Assembly (NCBI RefSeq): GCF_018252635.1
Contig: NZ_JAGTXM010000001.1
Location: 62,122 to 126,121 of the forward strand
Source: Citrobacter amalonaticus
Lineage (GTDB): Bacteria > Pseudomonadota > Gammaproteobacteria > Enterobacterales > Enterobacteriaceae
DNA length: 64,000 bases
Reading direction: 5' to 3'
Shown here in pieces: positions 1 to 7,937 of the stretch (the stretch's first letter is position 1; each line of letters begins with the position of its first letter). The notes beneath the pieces are model-generated. The model was not told where the DNA came from, searched no databases, and worked only from the letters and a program-made list of their open reading frames with translations. The position numbers and the translations under genes are program-made.

Positions 1-490
1 AGCTGTCGCGTCCTAGCCAGGAGACAGCAAAGAATTTCTGAATGCCGTTAAGCATACGCAGCGGCGGATTCACTTCGCCTTTCTCGCGGCCCGGCGCGCG
101 ACCAAACATCACCGATACCGGCACCATTTGCACATCCAGATCCGGATTGCTGCGATGCAGGTCGAGATAGTTATGGAACAGCTTAATGGACTCTTCTTTC
201 GGCGTGTAATAGGTGAAAACACGCGGTCCGCCGTGAATGAACACATAGCGTGGCAGCAATGTGCCGTCGATCTCCAACGGTTCTAACGGGTCGGGGAGAT
301 CGTGCGCCAGACATTGTGCGCGCAGCGTCAGCAAGTCCGCTTTGGAGTTGTACGGTAAAACGTACATAATTGGACGAGAGGTATCGAGTCCCAGTTCCGG
401 GGCAGGATCTGCCGGAATAGACTTGCTTTTTACCAGTACGCTTAATGGTAAATTCAGGATTTTATAGTAAATTCGTGGCCAGCCGGACAT
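1..490 (-). CDS. plsB: Glycerol-3-phosphate acyltransferase PlsB (N-terminal part)
   Basis: PlsB is the inner-membrane enzyme that acylates sn-glycerol 3-phosphate at position 1, the first step of phospholipid synthesis. Only the first 163 codons are in the window; the gene runs off the left edge. The start is the ATG at 488-490, giving [10 protein letters not shown], followed by the conserved [19 protein letters not shown] stretch. This matches the N terminus of E. coli PlsB as I know it. The HX4D catalytic motif lies outside the window. It is divergent from dgkA, as in E. coli, which pairs two phospholipid-metabolism genes around a 170-bp gap. Confidence 0.95.
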   Translation of the reverse strand, partial: MSGWPRIYYKILNLPLSVLVKSKSIPADPAPELGLDTSRPIMYVLPYNSKADLLTLRAQCLAHDLPDPLEPLEIDGTLLPRYVFIHGGPRVFTYYTPKEESIKLFHNYLDLHRSNPDLDVQMVPVSVMFGRAPGREKGEVNPPLRMLNGIQKFFAVSWLGRDS

Positions 491-563
491 AAACGATGTA
501 AAGCCTCTGGTTAATAATGCAATTGCGTTGCAAGGATATCAGAAAGTCATGTGAATTTCTGGT

Positions 564-606
564 GTATCCCGTCATACTTCGCGCCGCGTTGCCTTAACTC
601 GAATCA
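564..606. repeat. Possible deleted ERIC remnant
   Basis: The bases at 564-579 read TATCCCGTCATACTTC, which matches one end of the ERIC element, and 589-604 resembles the other arm (TTGCCTTAACTCGAAT). The central palindrome is missing. It lies in the plsB-dgkA gap. This may be an internally deleted ERIC copy or a chance resemblance. Confidence 0.3.
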
Positions 607-660
607 CATGAGTTAACAAGACAATGTCATTGACGCCAATAATGCAAAAAGGTTCTTTTA

Positions 661-1029
661 ATGGCTAATAATACCACTGGATTCACCCGAATTATCAAAG
701 CTGCAGGCTATTCCTGGAAAGGTTTTCGCGCCGCGTGGATTAACGAGGCCGCGTTCCGTCAGGAGAGCGTGGCGGTTCTGCTGGCTGTGGCCATTGCCTG
801 CTGGCTGGACGTGGATGCCATTACGCGCGTTCTGCTGATCGGCTCTGTTATGCTGGTCATGATTGTTGAAATTCTGAACAGCGCCATCGAGGCCGTGGTG
901 GACCGTATTGGTTCTGACTATCACGAACTTTCTGGTCGCGCAAAAGATATGGGATCGGCGGCGGTGCTGCTCGCAATCATTATTGCGCTGATCACCTGGG
1001 GCATTCTGCTGTGGGCGCATTTTGGTTAA
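661..1029 (+). CDS. dgkA: Diacylglycerol kinase DgkA
   Basis: Small integral-membrane kinase that phosphorylates diacylglycerol to phosphatidate, recycling the lipid left by periplasmic glucan synthesis. At 122 residues it has exactly the E. coli length. An amphipathic N terminus is followed by three hydrophobic segments. The active-site region V-E-I-L-N-S-A-I-E carries Glu70 and Glu77 counted from Met (Glu69/Glu76 of the processed protein), with Asp81 nearby. The ATG at 661 follows an AAAAAGG stretch about 7 bases upstream. The gene lies between divergent plsB and lexA in the same direction as lexA, but the SOS boxes lie after it, so it is outside that regulon. Confidence 0.97.
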   Translation: MANNTTGFTRIIKAAGYSWKGFRAAWINEAAFRQESVAVLLAVAIACWLDVDAITRVLLIGSVMLVMIVEILNSAIEAVVDRIGSDYHELSGRAKDMGSAAVLLAIIIALITWGILLWAHFG

Positions 1030-1088
1030 GGTTTTACGACCCCGCTTCCATAACAGATTAAAACTCTTGTTGAATGTGCAGTTTGTGG

Positions 1089-1117
1089 TTCCAAAATCAC
1101 GTTTAGCTGTATATACT
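1089..1117 (+). promoter_or_regulatory. lexA promoter (-35 TTCCAA, -10 TATACT)
   Basis: TTCCAA at 1089-1094 and TATACT at 1112-1117 are separated by 17 bases. The -10 hexamer lies inside the first LexA box, so bound LexA would block RNA polymerase. This is the arrangement known for E. coli lexA autoregulation. Confidence 0.8.
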
Positions 1118-1143
1118 CACAGCATAACTGTATATACACCCAG
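1107..1143 (+). promoter_or_regulatory. Tandem LexA (SOS) boxes
   Basis: Two 16-bp boxes of the form CTG-N10-CAG: CTGTATATACTCACAG at 1107-1122 and CTGTATATACACCCAG at 1128-1143. They start 21 bases apart, so they lie on the same face of the helix. They cover the promoter and lead directly into the lexA start at 1152, so LexA represses its own gene and probably dinF downstream. Confidence 0.95.
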
Positions 1144-1151
1144 GGGGCGGA

Positions 1152-1760
1152 ATGAAAGCGTTAACGGCCAGGCAACAAGAGGTGTTTGATCTCATTCGGG
1201 ATCACATCAGCCAGACAGGTATGCCACCGACGCGTGCGGAGATTGCACAGCGTTTGGGGTTCCGTTCCCCAAACGCGGCTGAAGAACACCTGAAAGCGCT
1301 GGCGCGTAAAGGGGCGATTGAAATCGTCTCCGGTGCTTCTCGCGGCATTCGACTGCTGCAGGAAGAAGAGGAAGGTTTACCGCTCATAGGTCGCGTTGCG
1401 GCGGGCGAACCGCTGCTGGCGCAACAACACATCGAAGGCCATTATCAGGTAGATCCGTCGCTGTTTAAACCGAGCGCCGACTTCCTGTTGCGCGTCAGCG
1501 GGATGTCGATGAAAGACATCGGCATTATGGATGGCGATCTGCTGGCGGTACACAAAACCCAGGACGTGCGTAACGGCCAGGTGGTTGTGGCGCGTATCGA
1601 CGATGAAGTGACGGTCAAGCGCCTGAAAAAACAGGGCAACAAAGTTGAGTTGCTGCCCGAAAACAGCGAATTTAAACCTATCCTGGTTGACCTTCGCGAA
1701 CAGAATTTCACCATCGAAGGATTGGCCGTTGGCGTCATCCGTAACGGTGAATGGCTGTAG
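1152..1760 (+). CDS. lexA: SOS repressor LexA
   Basis: Transcriptional repressor of the SOS regulon, inactivated by RecA-stimulated self-cleavage. The 202-residue product has a winged-helix DNA-binding domain (about 1-70) and a LexA/S24 peptidase domain. The cleavage bond Ala84-Gly85 is present in R-V-A-A-G-E-P. The catalytic dyad Ser119 (S-G-M-S-M) and Lys156 (V-T-V-K-R) sits at the E. coli numbering. The ATG follows a purine-rich GGGGGCGG site. The gene carries two SOS boxes just upstream and is followed by dinF, separated by one REP unit, as in the known lexA-dinF transcript. Confidence 0.99.
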   Translation: MKALTARQQEVFDLIRDHISQTGMPPTRAEIAQRLGFRSPNAAEEHLKALARKGAIEIVSGASRGIRLLQEEEEGLPLIGRVAAGEPLLAQQHIEGHYQVDPSLFKPSADFLLRVSGMSMKDIGIMDGDLLAVHKTQDVRNGQVVVARIDDEVTVKRLKKQGNKVELLPENSEFKPILVDLREQNFTIEGLAVGVIRNGEWL

Positions 1761-1766
1761 TATTCC

Positions 1767-1803
1767 TGTAGGCCGGATAAGGCGTTTACGTCGTTATCCG
1801 GCA
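1767..1803. repeat. REP element between lexA and dinF
   Basis: A single REP palindrome with the typical GTAGGCCGGATAAGGCG and TTATCCGGCA arms. It lies between co-oriented genes, where REP hairpins can stabilise upstream mRNA against 3' exonucleases (established knowledge). Confidence 0.85.
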
Positions 1804-1844
1804 CTCTCACCACTCTCGCTATGACCTCTTCTCAGGTTCGTCCC

Positions 1845-3170
1845 ATGCCGTTTTTTGCTTCTGCTGACAAAGCGCTCTGGCGTCTCGCCTTACCGATGAT
1901 TTTCTCCAATATCACCGTTCCGCTGCTGGGACTGGTGGATACGGCAGTCATTGGTCATCTTGACAGCCCCGTTTATCTCGGCGGCGTGGCGGTAGGCGCA
2001 ACCGCAACCAGCTTTCTGTTCATGCTCCTGCTCTTTTTACGGATGAGTACGACCGGGATGACAGCGCAGGCGTACGGTGCGAAGAATCCTCAGGCGCTGG
2101 CGCGGGCGCTGGTACAACCGCTGATGCTGGCAGTGGGGGCGGGCGCGTTAATCGCGCTCTTTCGCACGCCGATTATCGATCTGGCGCTGCACATCGTCGG
2201 CGGCAGTGAAGCCGTGCTCGAACAAGCTCGTCGATTTTTGACGATTCGCTGGTTGAGTGCGCCAGCATCGCTGGCGAATTTGGTCCTGCTTGGCTGGTTG
2301 CTGGGCGTTCAGTACGCGCGTGCGCCGGTTATCCTGCTGGTTGTCGGCAATATCCTGAATATTGTGCTCGACCTCTGGTTGGTTATGGGGCTGCACTTGA
2401 ACGTGCAGGGAGCTGCTCTGGCAACGGTAATTGCGGAATATGCGACGCTGCTGCTCGGTTTGTTGATGGTGCGTAAGGTGCTGCGCCTGCGTGGCGTCTC
2501 GCTCGCTATGCTCAGGCAGGCCTGGCGCGGAAACCTTCGTCGCCTTCTGGCGCTCAATCGCGACATTATGCTGCGCTCGCTGTTGCTGCAACTCTGTTTT
2601 GGCGCCATCACCGTGCTGGGGGCGAGACTGGGTGGCGATATCATCGCCGTTAATGCCGTGTTGATGACGCTGCTGACGTTTACGGCCTATGCGCTCGATG
2701 GTTTTGCCTACGCCGTGGAAGCGCATTCCGGTCAGGCCTATGGCGCACGCGACGGCGGTCAGTTGCTGGACGTCTGGCACGCAGCGTGCCGCCAGTCAGG
2801 TATCGTCGCACTGCTGTTCTCACTGGTCTATCTGCTCGCGGGCGAACAGATCGTCGCGCTGCTGACATCTTTGCCGCAAATCCAACAACTGGCCGATCGC
2901 TATCTGCTCTGGCAGGTAATTTTGCCGTTGGTTGGCGTCTGGTGTTATCTGCTGGATGGTATGTTTATCGGCGCAACGCGGGCGGCTGAAATGCGTAACA
3001 GCATGGCGGTCGCAGCTGCCGGGTTTGCACTGACGCTGCTGGCGCTCCCCGTGTTGGGTAATCATGGTTTGTGGCTGGCGCTGGCGGTTTTCCTGGCCTT
3101 GCGCGGACTGTCATTAGCCTGGATCTGGCGGCGGCACTGGCGGAACGGAACCTGGTTTGCTCCTCTGTGA
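1845..3170 (+). CDS. dinF: MATE-family efflux protein DinF
   Basis: Multidrug and toxin extrusion family exporter, DNA-damage inducible through the upstream lexA promoter. From ATG 1845 the product has 441 residues with about 12 hydrophobic segments. It contains the family signatures GLVDTAVIGH near the N terminus and GQAYGARDG in the second half. I chose 1845 because CAGG at 1833-1836 gives 8-base spacing; an in-frame ATG at 1821 would add eight residues but has no ribosome binding site. DinF has been linked to protection from oxidative stress and bile salts in E. coli; the transported ion and substrate cannot be read from the sequence. Confidence 0.93.
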   Translation: MPFFASADKALWRLALPMIFSNITVPLLGLVDTAVIGHLDSPVYLGGVAVGATATSFLFMLLLFLRMSTTGMTAQAYGAKNPQALARALVQPLMLAVGAGALIALFRTPIIDLALHIVGGSEAVLEQARRFLTIRWLSAPASLANLVLLGWLLGVQYARAPVILLVVGNILNIVLDLWLVMGLHLNVQGAALATVIAEYATLLLGLLMVRKVLRLRGVSLAMLRQAWRGNLRRLLALNRDIMLRSLLLQLCFGAITVLGARLGGDIIAVNAVLMTLLTFTAYALDGFAYAVEAHSGQAYGARDGGQLLDVWHAACRQSGIVALLFSLVYLLAGEQIVALLTSLPQIQQLADRYLLWQVILPLVGVWCYLLDGMFIGATRAAEMRNSMAVAAAGFALTLLALPVLGNHGLWLALAVFLALRGLSLAWIWRRHWRNGTWFAPL

Positions 3171-3301
3171 TGGTTAAAGATTCTGAATAGTGAATTGAAC
3201 CCAGAATCTATGACTACACTTAATCTCACGTCCAGCAGAAAACGAACGCAGTTGGGCGGTTTACTCTCACTATTCACAGCCTAATTAAAGAGGACTTTAT
3301 G

Positions 3302-3511
3302 ATGAATAAAGACGAAGCCGGCGGTAACTGGAAGCAGTTCAAAGGTAAAGTGAAAGAGCAGTGGGGCAAACTGACCGATGACGATATGACGGTCATTGAA
3401 GGTAAGCGTGATCAACTGGTCGGTAAGATTCAGGAACGTTATGGTTACGCGAAAGACCAGGCGGAGAAAGAGGTCGATAGCTGGGAAAAACGCAACGACT
3501 ATCGCTGGTAA
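3302..3511 (+). CDS. yjbJ: CsbD-like general stress protein YjbJ
   Basis: Small, highly charged protein of 69 residues, cytoplasmic, abundant in stationary phase in E. coli; its molecular function is not established. The CsbD-family core NWKQFKGKVKEQWGKLTDDD and the ending N-D-Y-R-W are clear. Two adjacent ATGs exist at 3299 and 3302. The SD sequence AAGAGGA (3288-3294) is 7 bases before the second and only 4 before the first, so 3302 is preferred and gives the family length. The gene converges on zur. Confidence 0.93.
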   Translation: MNKDEAGGNWKQFKGKVKEQWGKLTDDDMTVIEGKRDQLVGKIQERYGYAKDQAEKEVDSWEKRNDYRW

Positions 3512-3559
3512 TCCCTCTTACCCGTGAGTACAAGGATGTACACCCCCTCTGTTTGCTTC

Positions 3560-3580
3560 GGGCGGCATAGCATGCCGCCC
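3560..3580. terminator. Hairpin between convergent yjbJ and zur
   Basis: Perfect 9-bp stem GGGCGGCAT/ATGCCGCCC with an AGC loop. Neither strand has a proper T-run after it, so it may work as an mRNA 3' stabiliser or a weak bidirectional terminator for yjbJ and zur. Confidence 0.5.
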
Positions 3581-3586
3581 ACCCCC

Positions 3587-4102
3587 TTAACGAGGTTTCT
3601 TTTTTACCTGAATTGAATGATCGTGCTGGCACTCGCCAGGGTGACGACAGGCTTCCACTTCCACGCAGGCTGAACATAATCCGTGTGCTTCAATGACATT
3701 GTGGCGCAGGGCAAATCCCATCTTCGCCGCCAGCGTATGCATAATGTCTTCCACGCCTTCCGCACACTCTTCTTTTACCGCGCCACAGCGGTCGCAGATA
3801 AACATCGCGGAAGTATGCGTTGGCTGATCGAACAGGTAGCACAATACGTAGCTGTTGGTGGATTCAACCTTATGGACAAACCCTTGTTCAAGCAGAAAAT
3901 CGAGTGCGCGATAGACTGTCGGCGGCTTGGCCTGCGGTTCGGATTCACGCAGTAAGTCGAGCAGATCGTAAGCGCTAATCGCGCCTTCCTGCAGGCTCAT
4001 TAGTCGCAGCACTTCGAGGCGCTGCGGGGTCAGGCGCACATTGCGTTGCGCGCACAGTTTTTCAGCTTGCGCCAGCAACTCTTGCGTTGTGGTCTTTTCC
4101 AT
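3587..4102 (-). CDS. zur: Zinc uptake regulator Zur
   Basis: Fur-family repressor that senses zinc and represses znuABC and other zinc genes. The 171 residues match the E. coli length. An N-terminal winged helix (RLTPQRLEVLRLM, then PPTVYRALDFLLEQG) is followed by a dimerisation domain. Cysteines expected to bind the structural zinc appear as CDRC in the middle and CSAC plus a further Cys towards the C terminus, ending in a His-rich C-Q-H-D-H tail. In E. coli zur is followed by yjbL and yjbM; here a TraF-like gene and hicAB occupy that interval. Confidence 0.97.
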   Translation of the reverse strand: MEKTTTQELLAQAEKLCAQRNVRLTPQRLEVLRLMSLQEGAISAYDLLDLLRESEPQAKPPTVYRALDFLLEQGFVHKVESTNSYVLCYLFDQPTHTSAMFICDRCGAVKEECAEGVEDIMHTLAAKMGFALRHNVIEAHGLCSACVEVEACRHPGECQHDHSIQVKKKPR

Positions 4103-4382
4103 TGGGCACCTCGGATCGCGTGGAGTAAGAAAACCCTCACTTTATCATGTTATGGGAGAAACGCCGAGTTCCAGGCCGGAACGTTAAATCGCTCGCGAAT
4201 CTTTCACTGATTTACAAACTCTTCTATATATATTGAGGCATATCACAAAAATAAACGCCCCGGCGATAAAGGGACAGGGGCAAATAAGGCGGGTTTATCC
4301 TTGTTAATCACAGCAATGCTCCAGCTCTGTCCGGTTGATACTGGCAGAGACAATTTTCACCTGCGAATAAAATGGGCTTACT
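4103..4382. other. Divergent intergenic region zur / TraF-like gene
   Basis: This 280-bp AT-rich gap must hold the promoters of both flanking genes. I see no convincing Zur palindrome. The segment ATTGAGGCATATCACA at 4232-4247 resembles a CRP site (TCACA half perfect, other half 3 of 5) and also an FNR-like pattern TTGAG-N4-ATCAC. GCCCC (4257-4261) and GGGGC (4277-4281) could pair to form a weak hairpin. Confidence 0.35.
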
Positions 4383-5630
4383 GTGAATAAAAATGTGAAT
4401 GTTTTGGTGGTGGCGATAACGGGCTCGCTGTTGGCGTCTCAAACGGCGAGTGCCGCGAATTCCTGGACAGAGGCGCGCAATGACGCGATGGGCGGAACGG
4501 GCGTGGCATCGGCAAATTATGGCAGCGGTGTTCTCATCAACCCGGCCTTGTTGGCGAAGTCGCAGCCGGAGGATGACATTACGGTGATCTTCCCGGCTAT
4601 CGGCGCACAGATTTCCGACAAGGATAATCTGCGCGATAAGATTGATGATGTCACTGATGACGTTAACAACTACCGTCGCGCTCTGGACAATATCAACCCT
4701 CTCGATCTCTTTGTTCCCGGCAGCGCAGGCTATCGGCAGGTGTCAAATGCCGCGGGCGATCTGGCAAACCAGCTTGAATCTCTGAAAGGGAAAACGGCGA
4801 GCGCGAAAGCCGGGGGCGGGCTTGCGGTCAGCATTCCAAACGACGTGCTGGCCGTGGCCTTTGTGGCGAAAGCCAACGCCCGCGCCCGCGTGAGCTCCTC
4901 TATCGATCAAAGCGACATCGACACGCTACGCGGCGTTGAAGCGGTGCCATCCAGCATCCTGGCGGTGGATCCCGATAACCTGAAGTCAAAAGGGTTTGGC
5001 CGTGCTGCCATTGTCTCTGATTACGGTGTGGCGGTAGCGAGGCAGTTCAACCTGGGCGGCATACCGGTCTCGGTTGGCGTGACGCCGAAGCTGCAAAAAA
5101 CCTGGCTCTATAACTACACGGTCTCGATATACGATTTCAACAGCGACGACATCAATAGCAGCCGTTATCGCAACGATGATACCGGCTTTAACGTGGATGC
5201 AGGTCTGGCCGCAGACTTTGGTGAACACTGGACGGTTGGTCTGAGCGGGCAAAACCTGTTCTCTCGCGATATCGACACAAAAGAGGTGGCGGGCGTTCGT
5301 GATACTTACCAGATTCGCCCGCTGGTCACCGCCGGCGTGGCGTGGCAAAACGATCTGCTGACGCTGAGCGCCGATGGTGATCTAACCGAAACCAAAGGCT
5401 TCAAAAGCGAGGAAAACTCACAGTATGTCGGCGTTGGCGCGGAAGTCCGACCGCTCGACTGGCTGGCCGTCCGCGCCGGTTATCGTGCTGACGTGAAGGA
5501 CAATGACAGCAATGTCTTCACTGGCGGCGTTGGGTTTGCCCCGTTCAATCGCGTACATCTTGATTTGATGGGACTGTACGGAGAGGACGAAACCTGGGGC
5601 GCAGGCGCGCAGGTCAGCGTGACGTTCTGA
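4383..5630 (+). CDS. Exported TraF-like (TraF_2 family) putative outer-membrane protein
   Basis: A 415-residue protein with a signal peptide (hydrophobic LVVAITGSLLASQTASA, predicted cleavage near residue 24-25). The mature N terminus W-T-E-A-R-N-D-A-M-G-G-T-G-V-A resembles the FadL/TraF_2-type 'conjugal transfer protein TraF' family, which is unrelated to conjugation despite the name. The C-terminal half has alternating beta-strand patterns and ends V-S-V-T-F, with a terminal Phe typical of outer-membrane barrels. The start is GTG at 4383, as nearby ATGs run into stops. A coiled-coil-like stretch lies at about residues 80-140. Substrate and role are unknown. It occupies the yjbLM position of E. 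coli. Confidence 0.75.
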   Translation: MNKNVNVLVVAITGSLLASQTASAANSWTEARNDAMGGTGVASANYGSGVLINPALLAKSQPEDDITVIFPAIGAQISDKDNLRDKIDDVTDDVNNYRRALDNINPLDLFVPGSAGYRQVSNAAGDLANQLESLKGKTASAKAGGGLAVSIPNDVLAVAFVAKANARARVSSSIDQSDIDTLRGVEAVPSSILAVDPDNLKSKGFGRAAIVSDYGVAVARQFNLGGIPVSVGVTPKLQKTWLYNYTVSIYDFNSDDINSSRYRNDDTGFNVDAGLAADFGEHWTVGLSGQNLFSRDIDTKEVAGVRDTYQIRPLVTAGVAWQNDLLTLSADGDLTETKGFKSEENSQYVGVGAEVRPLDWLAVRAGYRADVKDNDSNVFTGGVGFAPFNRVHLDLMGLYGEDETWGAGAQVSVTF

Positions 5631-5639
5631 TGAGGATGG

Positions 5640-5661
5640 CGGGGCATTATACCCCGTCTTT
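5640..5661. terminator. Short hairpin between convergent TraF-like gene and hicB
   Basis: CGGGG/CCCCG stem around CATTATA (5640-5656) followed by GTCTTT on the plus strand. It is a plausible short terminator for the upstream gene. Confidence 0.4.
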
Positions 5662-5993
5662 CAGCCATGAGCCGCTTTGGTAAGCGTATCGTTAATCCAT
5701 TGATTTACACTTTTCCCGGAGACTTCGGCTGCGATGTTAATCGCCGAATGCACCTCCGGAGAAATACGCAGACTGATCTTTCCACTTGCCGGGCGCAGAG
5801 GTTCCCTGCCTTGTTCAGCACAGTAAGAAAGGTAATCGTCGACCGCTTCTTCGAATGCATTGCGAAGATCGGTAACGTTGTCGGCATGGAAGCCAATCAC
5901 ATCACGTATACCGGCGACATGCCCGACGAAGCACAGATCTTCGTCACTGTAATCAATTTTGGCGGCATAGCCCTTGTAAGTCATGGTGTTCAT
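5661..5993 (-). CDS. hicB: HicB-type antitoxin
   Basis: Antitoxin of a type II toxin-antitoxin pair. The 110-residue product has the HicB N-terminal partial RNase H-like fold (Y-K-G-Y-A-A-K-I-D-Y-S-D-E-D, then F-V-G-H-V-A-G-I-R-D) and a C-terminal ribbon-helix-helix domain (K-I-S-L-R-I-S-P-E-V-H, then N-Q-W-I-N-D-T-L). The RHH domain is expected to bind the operator and autorepress. Its ATG overlaps the hicA stop (ATGA at 5990-5993), so the two genes are translationally coupled in the usual hicA-hicB order. Confidence 0.9.
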   Translation of the reverse strand: MNTMTYKGYAAKIDYSDEDLCFVGHVAGIRDVIGFHADNVTDLRNAFEEAVDDYLSYCAEQGREPLRPASGKISLRISPEVHSAINIAAEVSGKSVNQWINDTLTKAAHG

Positions 5994-6253
5994 GGGGTCA
6001 CTCCTACTGTGATAAGAAAGGCCATAGCATCCTTGACCTGATAAACTTTGGCTTCCTTTTCAGGATGTGGGCGATGAAAAGAGGCCACAACCTGATTGAT
6101 TTCAAATCTGACACGGGATCCGTTTCCCTCTGTGACCTTTGCACCTAAGGCAACAAACAGCGCCTCAATTTTTCGCCATTCCAGCGCCGCAGGCGTAGGC
6201 AGGGAGAAAATCTGCTGTAATGTTTTTTGGTGTCTGGCGCTTAATGATGTCAT
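5990..6253 (-). CDS. hicA: HicA-type mRNA interferase toxin
   Basis: Probable ribosome-independent mRNA interferase with a dsRBD-like fold. From ATG 6253 it has 87 residues. A longer reading frame exists, but it would need a TTG start at 6295. An AAGGAA site lies about 11 bases upstream of 6253. The core A-L-E-W-R-K-I-E-A-L-F-V-A-L-G-A and the conserved catalytic His region S-F-H-R-P-H-P are present, so the toxin looks intact. It is at the large end for HicA proteins. It lies upstream of, and overlaps, hicB. Confidence 0.87.
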   Translation of the reverse strand: MTSLSARHQKTLQQIFSLPTPAALEWRKIEALFVALGAKVTEGNGSRVRFEINQVVASFHRPHPEKEAKVYQVKDAMAFLITVGVTP

Positions 6254-6398
6254 ATCAGTGCCGTTTCCTTGTGAGTATAATGCCCACCATGACAATTAGA
6301 TGATATCATTTTTTGATAGCACAGCAAGGTGAATCGTATCCCTTTTCTGCCTGTGCTATAGTAGCGCCCCCAATTCACCGGATGCTCAAAAAATCACC

Positions 6399-7394
6399 AT
6401 GCCACCAGAATCACAAACTGCCTTTCCGGCCCACCGTTTTTCCATCGCGCCGATGCTCGACTGGACGGACAGACACTGTCGCTACTTCCTGCGCTTGCTG
6501 TCTCGCCAGACGCTGCTCTATACCGAAATGGTAACGACGGGGGCGATTATTCATGGCAAAGGAGATTATCTGGCGTACAGCGAAGAAGAGCATCCGGTCG
6601 CTCTGCAACTGGGCGGCAGCGATCCGGCTGCGCTGGCGCACTGTGCGAAGCTGGCGCAAGCGCGTGGTTATGATGAGATCAACCTCAACGTCGGTTGTCC
6701 GTCCGATCGCGTACAAAACGGTATGTTTGGCGCCTGTCTGATGGGCAATGCGCAACTGGTCGCAGATTGTGTGAAGGCGATGCGTGACGTGGTGTCGATT
6801 CCGGTGACGGTGAAAACCCGCATTGGTATTGATGATCGGGACAGCTACGAATTTCTTTGCGATTTCATCAATACAGTGTCCGGTCACGGTGAGTGCGAGA
6901 TGTTCATCATCCATGCCCGTAAGGCCTGGCTTTCCGGATTAAGTCCGAAGGAAAACCGTGAGATCCCGCCGCTGGATTATCCGCGCGTTTATCAGTTGAA
7001 ACGCGACTTCCCACAGTTGACGATGTCTATCAACGGGGGGATTAAATCGCTGGAAGAGGCGAAGGCGCATCTCGAACATATGGACGGTGTGATGGTGGGT
7101 CGCGAGGCTTATCAGAATCCGGGTATCCTGGCTTCTGTTGATCGCGAAATATTTGGCTCTTCGACCGCTGATGCCGATCCGGTTGCGGTGGTGCGGGCGA
7201 TGTATCCCTATATCGAACGCGAACTGAGTCAGGGCACGTATCTTGGTCACATTACGCGGCATATGCTGGGGCTGTTCCAGGGGATCCCCGGGGCGCGCCA
7301 GTGGCGTCGCTACCTGAGCGAAAACGCCCATAAGGCCGGTGCCGATATCAATGTGCTGGAGCATGCGCTGAAGCTGGTAGCCGACAAGCGTTAG
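6399..7394 (+). CDS. dusA: tRNA-dihydrouridine(20/20a) synthase DusA
   Basis: FMN- and NADPH-dependent enzyme that reduces uridine 20/20a in the D-loop of tRNA. The 331-residue TIM-barrel protein carries the Dus signature [16 protein letters not shown] near residue 17 and the catalytic Cys100 in NLNVGCPSD. The FMN phosphate region S-I-N-G-G-I and V-M-V-G-R-E-A appears in the second half. E. coli DusA is somewhat longer at the N terminus; the residues before R-F-S-I-A-P differ here and I used the ATG at 6399. It is monocistronic, with a terminator at 7425-7453. Confidence 0.96.
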   Translation: MPPESQTAFPAHRFSIAPMLDWTDRHCRYFLRLLSRQTLLYTEMVTTGAIIHGKGDYLAYSEEEHPVALQLGGSDPAALAHCAKLAQARGYDEINLNVGCPSDRVQNGMFGACLMGNAQLVADCVKAMRDVVSIPVTVKTRIGIDDRDSYEFLCDFINTVSGHGECEMFIIHARKAWLSGLSPKENREIPPLDYPRVYQLKRDFPQLTMSINGGIKSLEEAKAHLEHMDGVMVGREAYQNPGILASVDREIFGSSTADADPVAVVRAMYPYIERELSQGTYLGHITRHMLGLFQGIPGARQWRRYLSENAHKAGADINVLEHALKLVADKR

Positions 7395-7424
7395 ATTTTC
7401 GCTAAAAGTTAGTCAATTTCACCA

Positions 7425-7453
7425 CGCCCTGCAAAAGTTTGCCGGGCGTTTTG
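7425..7453 (+). terminator. Rho-independent terminator of dusA
   Basis: Stem CGCCC-T-GCAAA (7425-7435) pairs with TTTGC-C-GGGCG (7438-7448), with one internal mismatch, followed by TTTTGTTG. It lies just before the pspG sigma-54 promoter. Confidence 0.8.
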
Positions 7454-7475
7454 TTGATAAATCAATAAATTAACG

Positions 7476-7492
7476 TTGGCATGATTTTTGTA
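7476..7492 (+). promoter_or_regulatory. Sigma-54 promoter of pspG
   Basis: TTGGCATGATTTTTGTA has GG at 7478-7479 and GT at 7490-7491, ten bases apart, fitting the -24/-12 consensus TGGCAC-N5-TTGCW with GT in place of GC. It is known that E. coli pspG is a sigma-54, PspF-controlled gene; the position about 35 bases before the start codon fits. Confidence 0.85.
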
Positions 7493-7527
7493 ATGGTTTG
7501 AGCAGGAATTCATTATGGGAGAGCATC

Positions 7528-7770
7528 ATGCTGGAACTACTCTTTGTGCTTGGCTTCTTTATCATGTTGATGGTCACCGGCGTCTCGCTGTTGGGCATTC
7601 TGGCCGCGCTGATTGTCGCCGCGTTCGTGATGTTCCTTGGCGGGATGTTTGCACTGATGATCAAGCTGTTGCCGTGGCTGCTGCTGGCTGTTGCGGTGGT
7701 GTGGGTGATTAAGGCGATTAAGCCGCCAAAAATCCCACAATATCAGCGCAATAACCGTTGGCGTTACTAA
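7528..7770 (+). CDS. pspG: Phage shock protein G
   Basis: Inner-membrane effector of the phage-shock response, induced by membrane stress. The 80-residue protein is mostly hydrophobic with two to three membrane segments (L-F-V-L-G-F-F-I-M-L-M-V onward) and ends in the charged tail Q-R-N-N-R-W-R-Y. The reading frame extends upstream to 7498, but that overlaps the promoter; ATG 7528 has GGGAGAG just before it and gives exactly the family length. It lies away from the pspA operon, as in E. coli, and is driven by its own sigma-54 promoter. Confidence 0.95.
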   Translation: MLELLFVLGFFIMLMVTGVSLLGILAALIVAAFVMFLGGMFALMIKLLPWLLLAVAVVWVIKAIKPPKIPQYQRNNRWRY

Positions 7771-7935
7771 AGATGTGAGGGATGCGTCACAACCTGTGAT
7801 TTTGGCGTCAGAACCAAATAGGAATTGGCTACTGGATCTGTCAGTATTGCGCGACTAACAGATTCATCGAGCTGTACCCTACATACAGCCGAACTAAAAA
7901 AGAAAGGGCTTCCCAATGGGAAGCCCAATTTCTTT
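7771..7935 (+). other. Structured pspG 3' region, candidate 3'UTR RNA
   Basis: After the pspG stop there is no gene but three hairpins in a row. ATCTGTCAGT (7836-7845) pairs with ACTAACAGAT (7854-7863) with one mismatch. GCTGTA (7871-7876) pairs with TACAGC (7884-7889). A perfect 9-bp terminator stem follows at 7906-7926. This could be a long structured 3'UTR, a processed small RNA, or simply intergenic sequence. Confidence 0.35.
7895..7935. terminator. Bidirectional terminator pspG / qorA
   Basis: Perfect stem GGGCTTCCC (7906-7914) and GGGAAGCCC (7918-7926) with an AAT loop. Reading minus, it is followed by TTTCTTTTTT, a strong U-tract that would end qorA transcripts. Reading plus, it is followed by AATTTCTTT, which is weaker and would end pspG transcripts. 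Confidence 0.85.
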
Positions 7936-7937
7936 CT

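Noticed and set aside
4103-4382. Zur box controlling the TraF-like gene
   Set aside because: I looked for the GAAATGTTATA-type palindrome and found only an isolated ATGTTAT without its partner.
6253-6295. N-terminal extension of HicA from 6295
   Set aside because: It would need a TTG start; ATG 6253 with AAGGAA upstream fits the family better.
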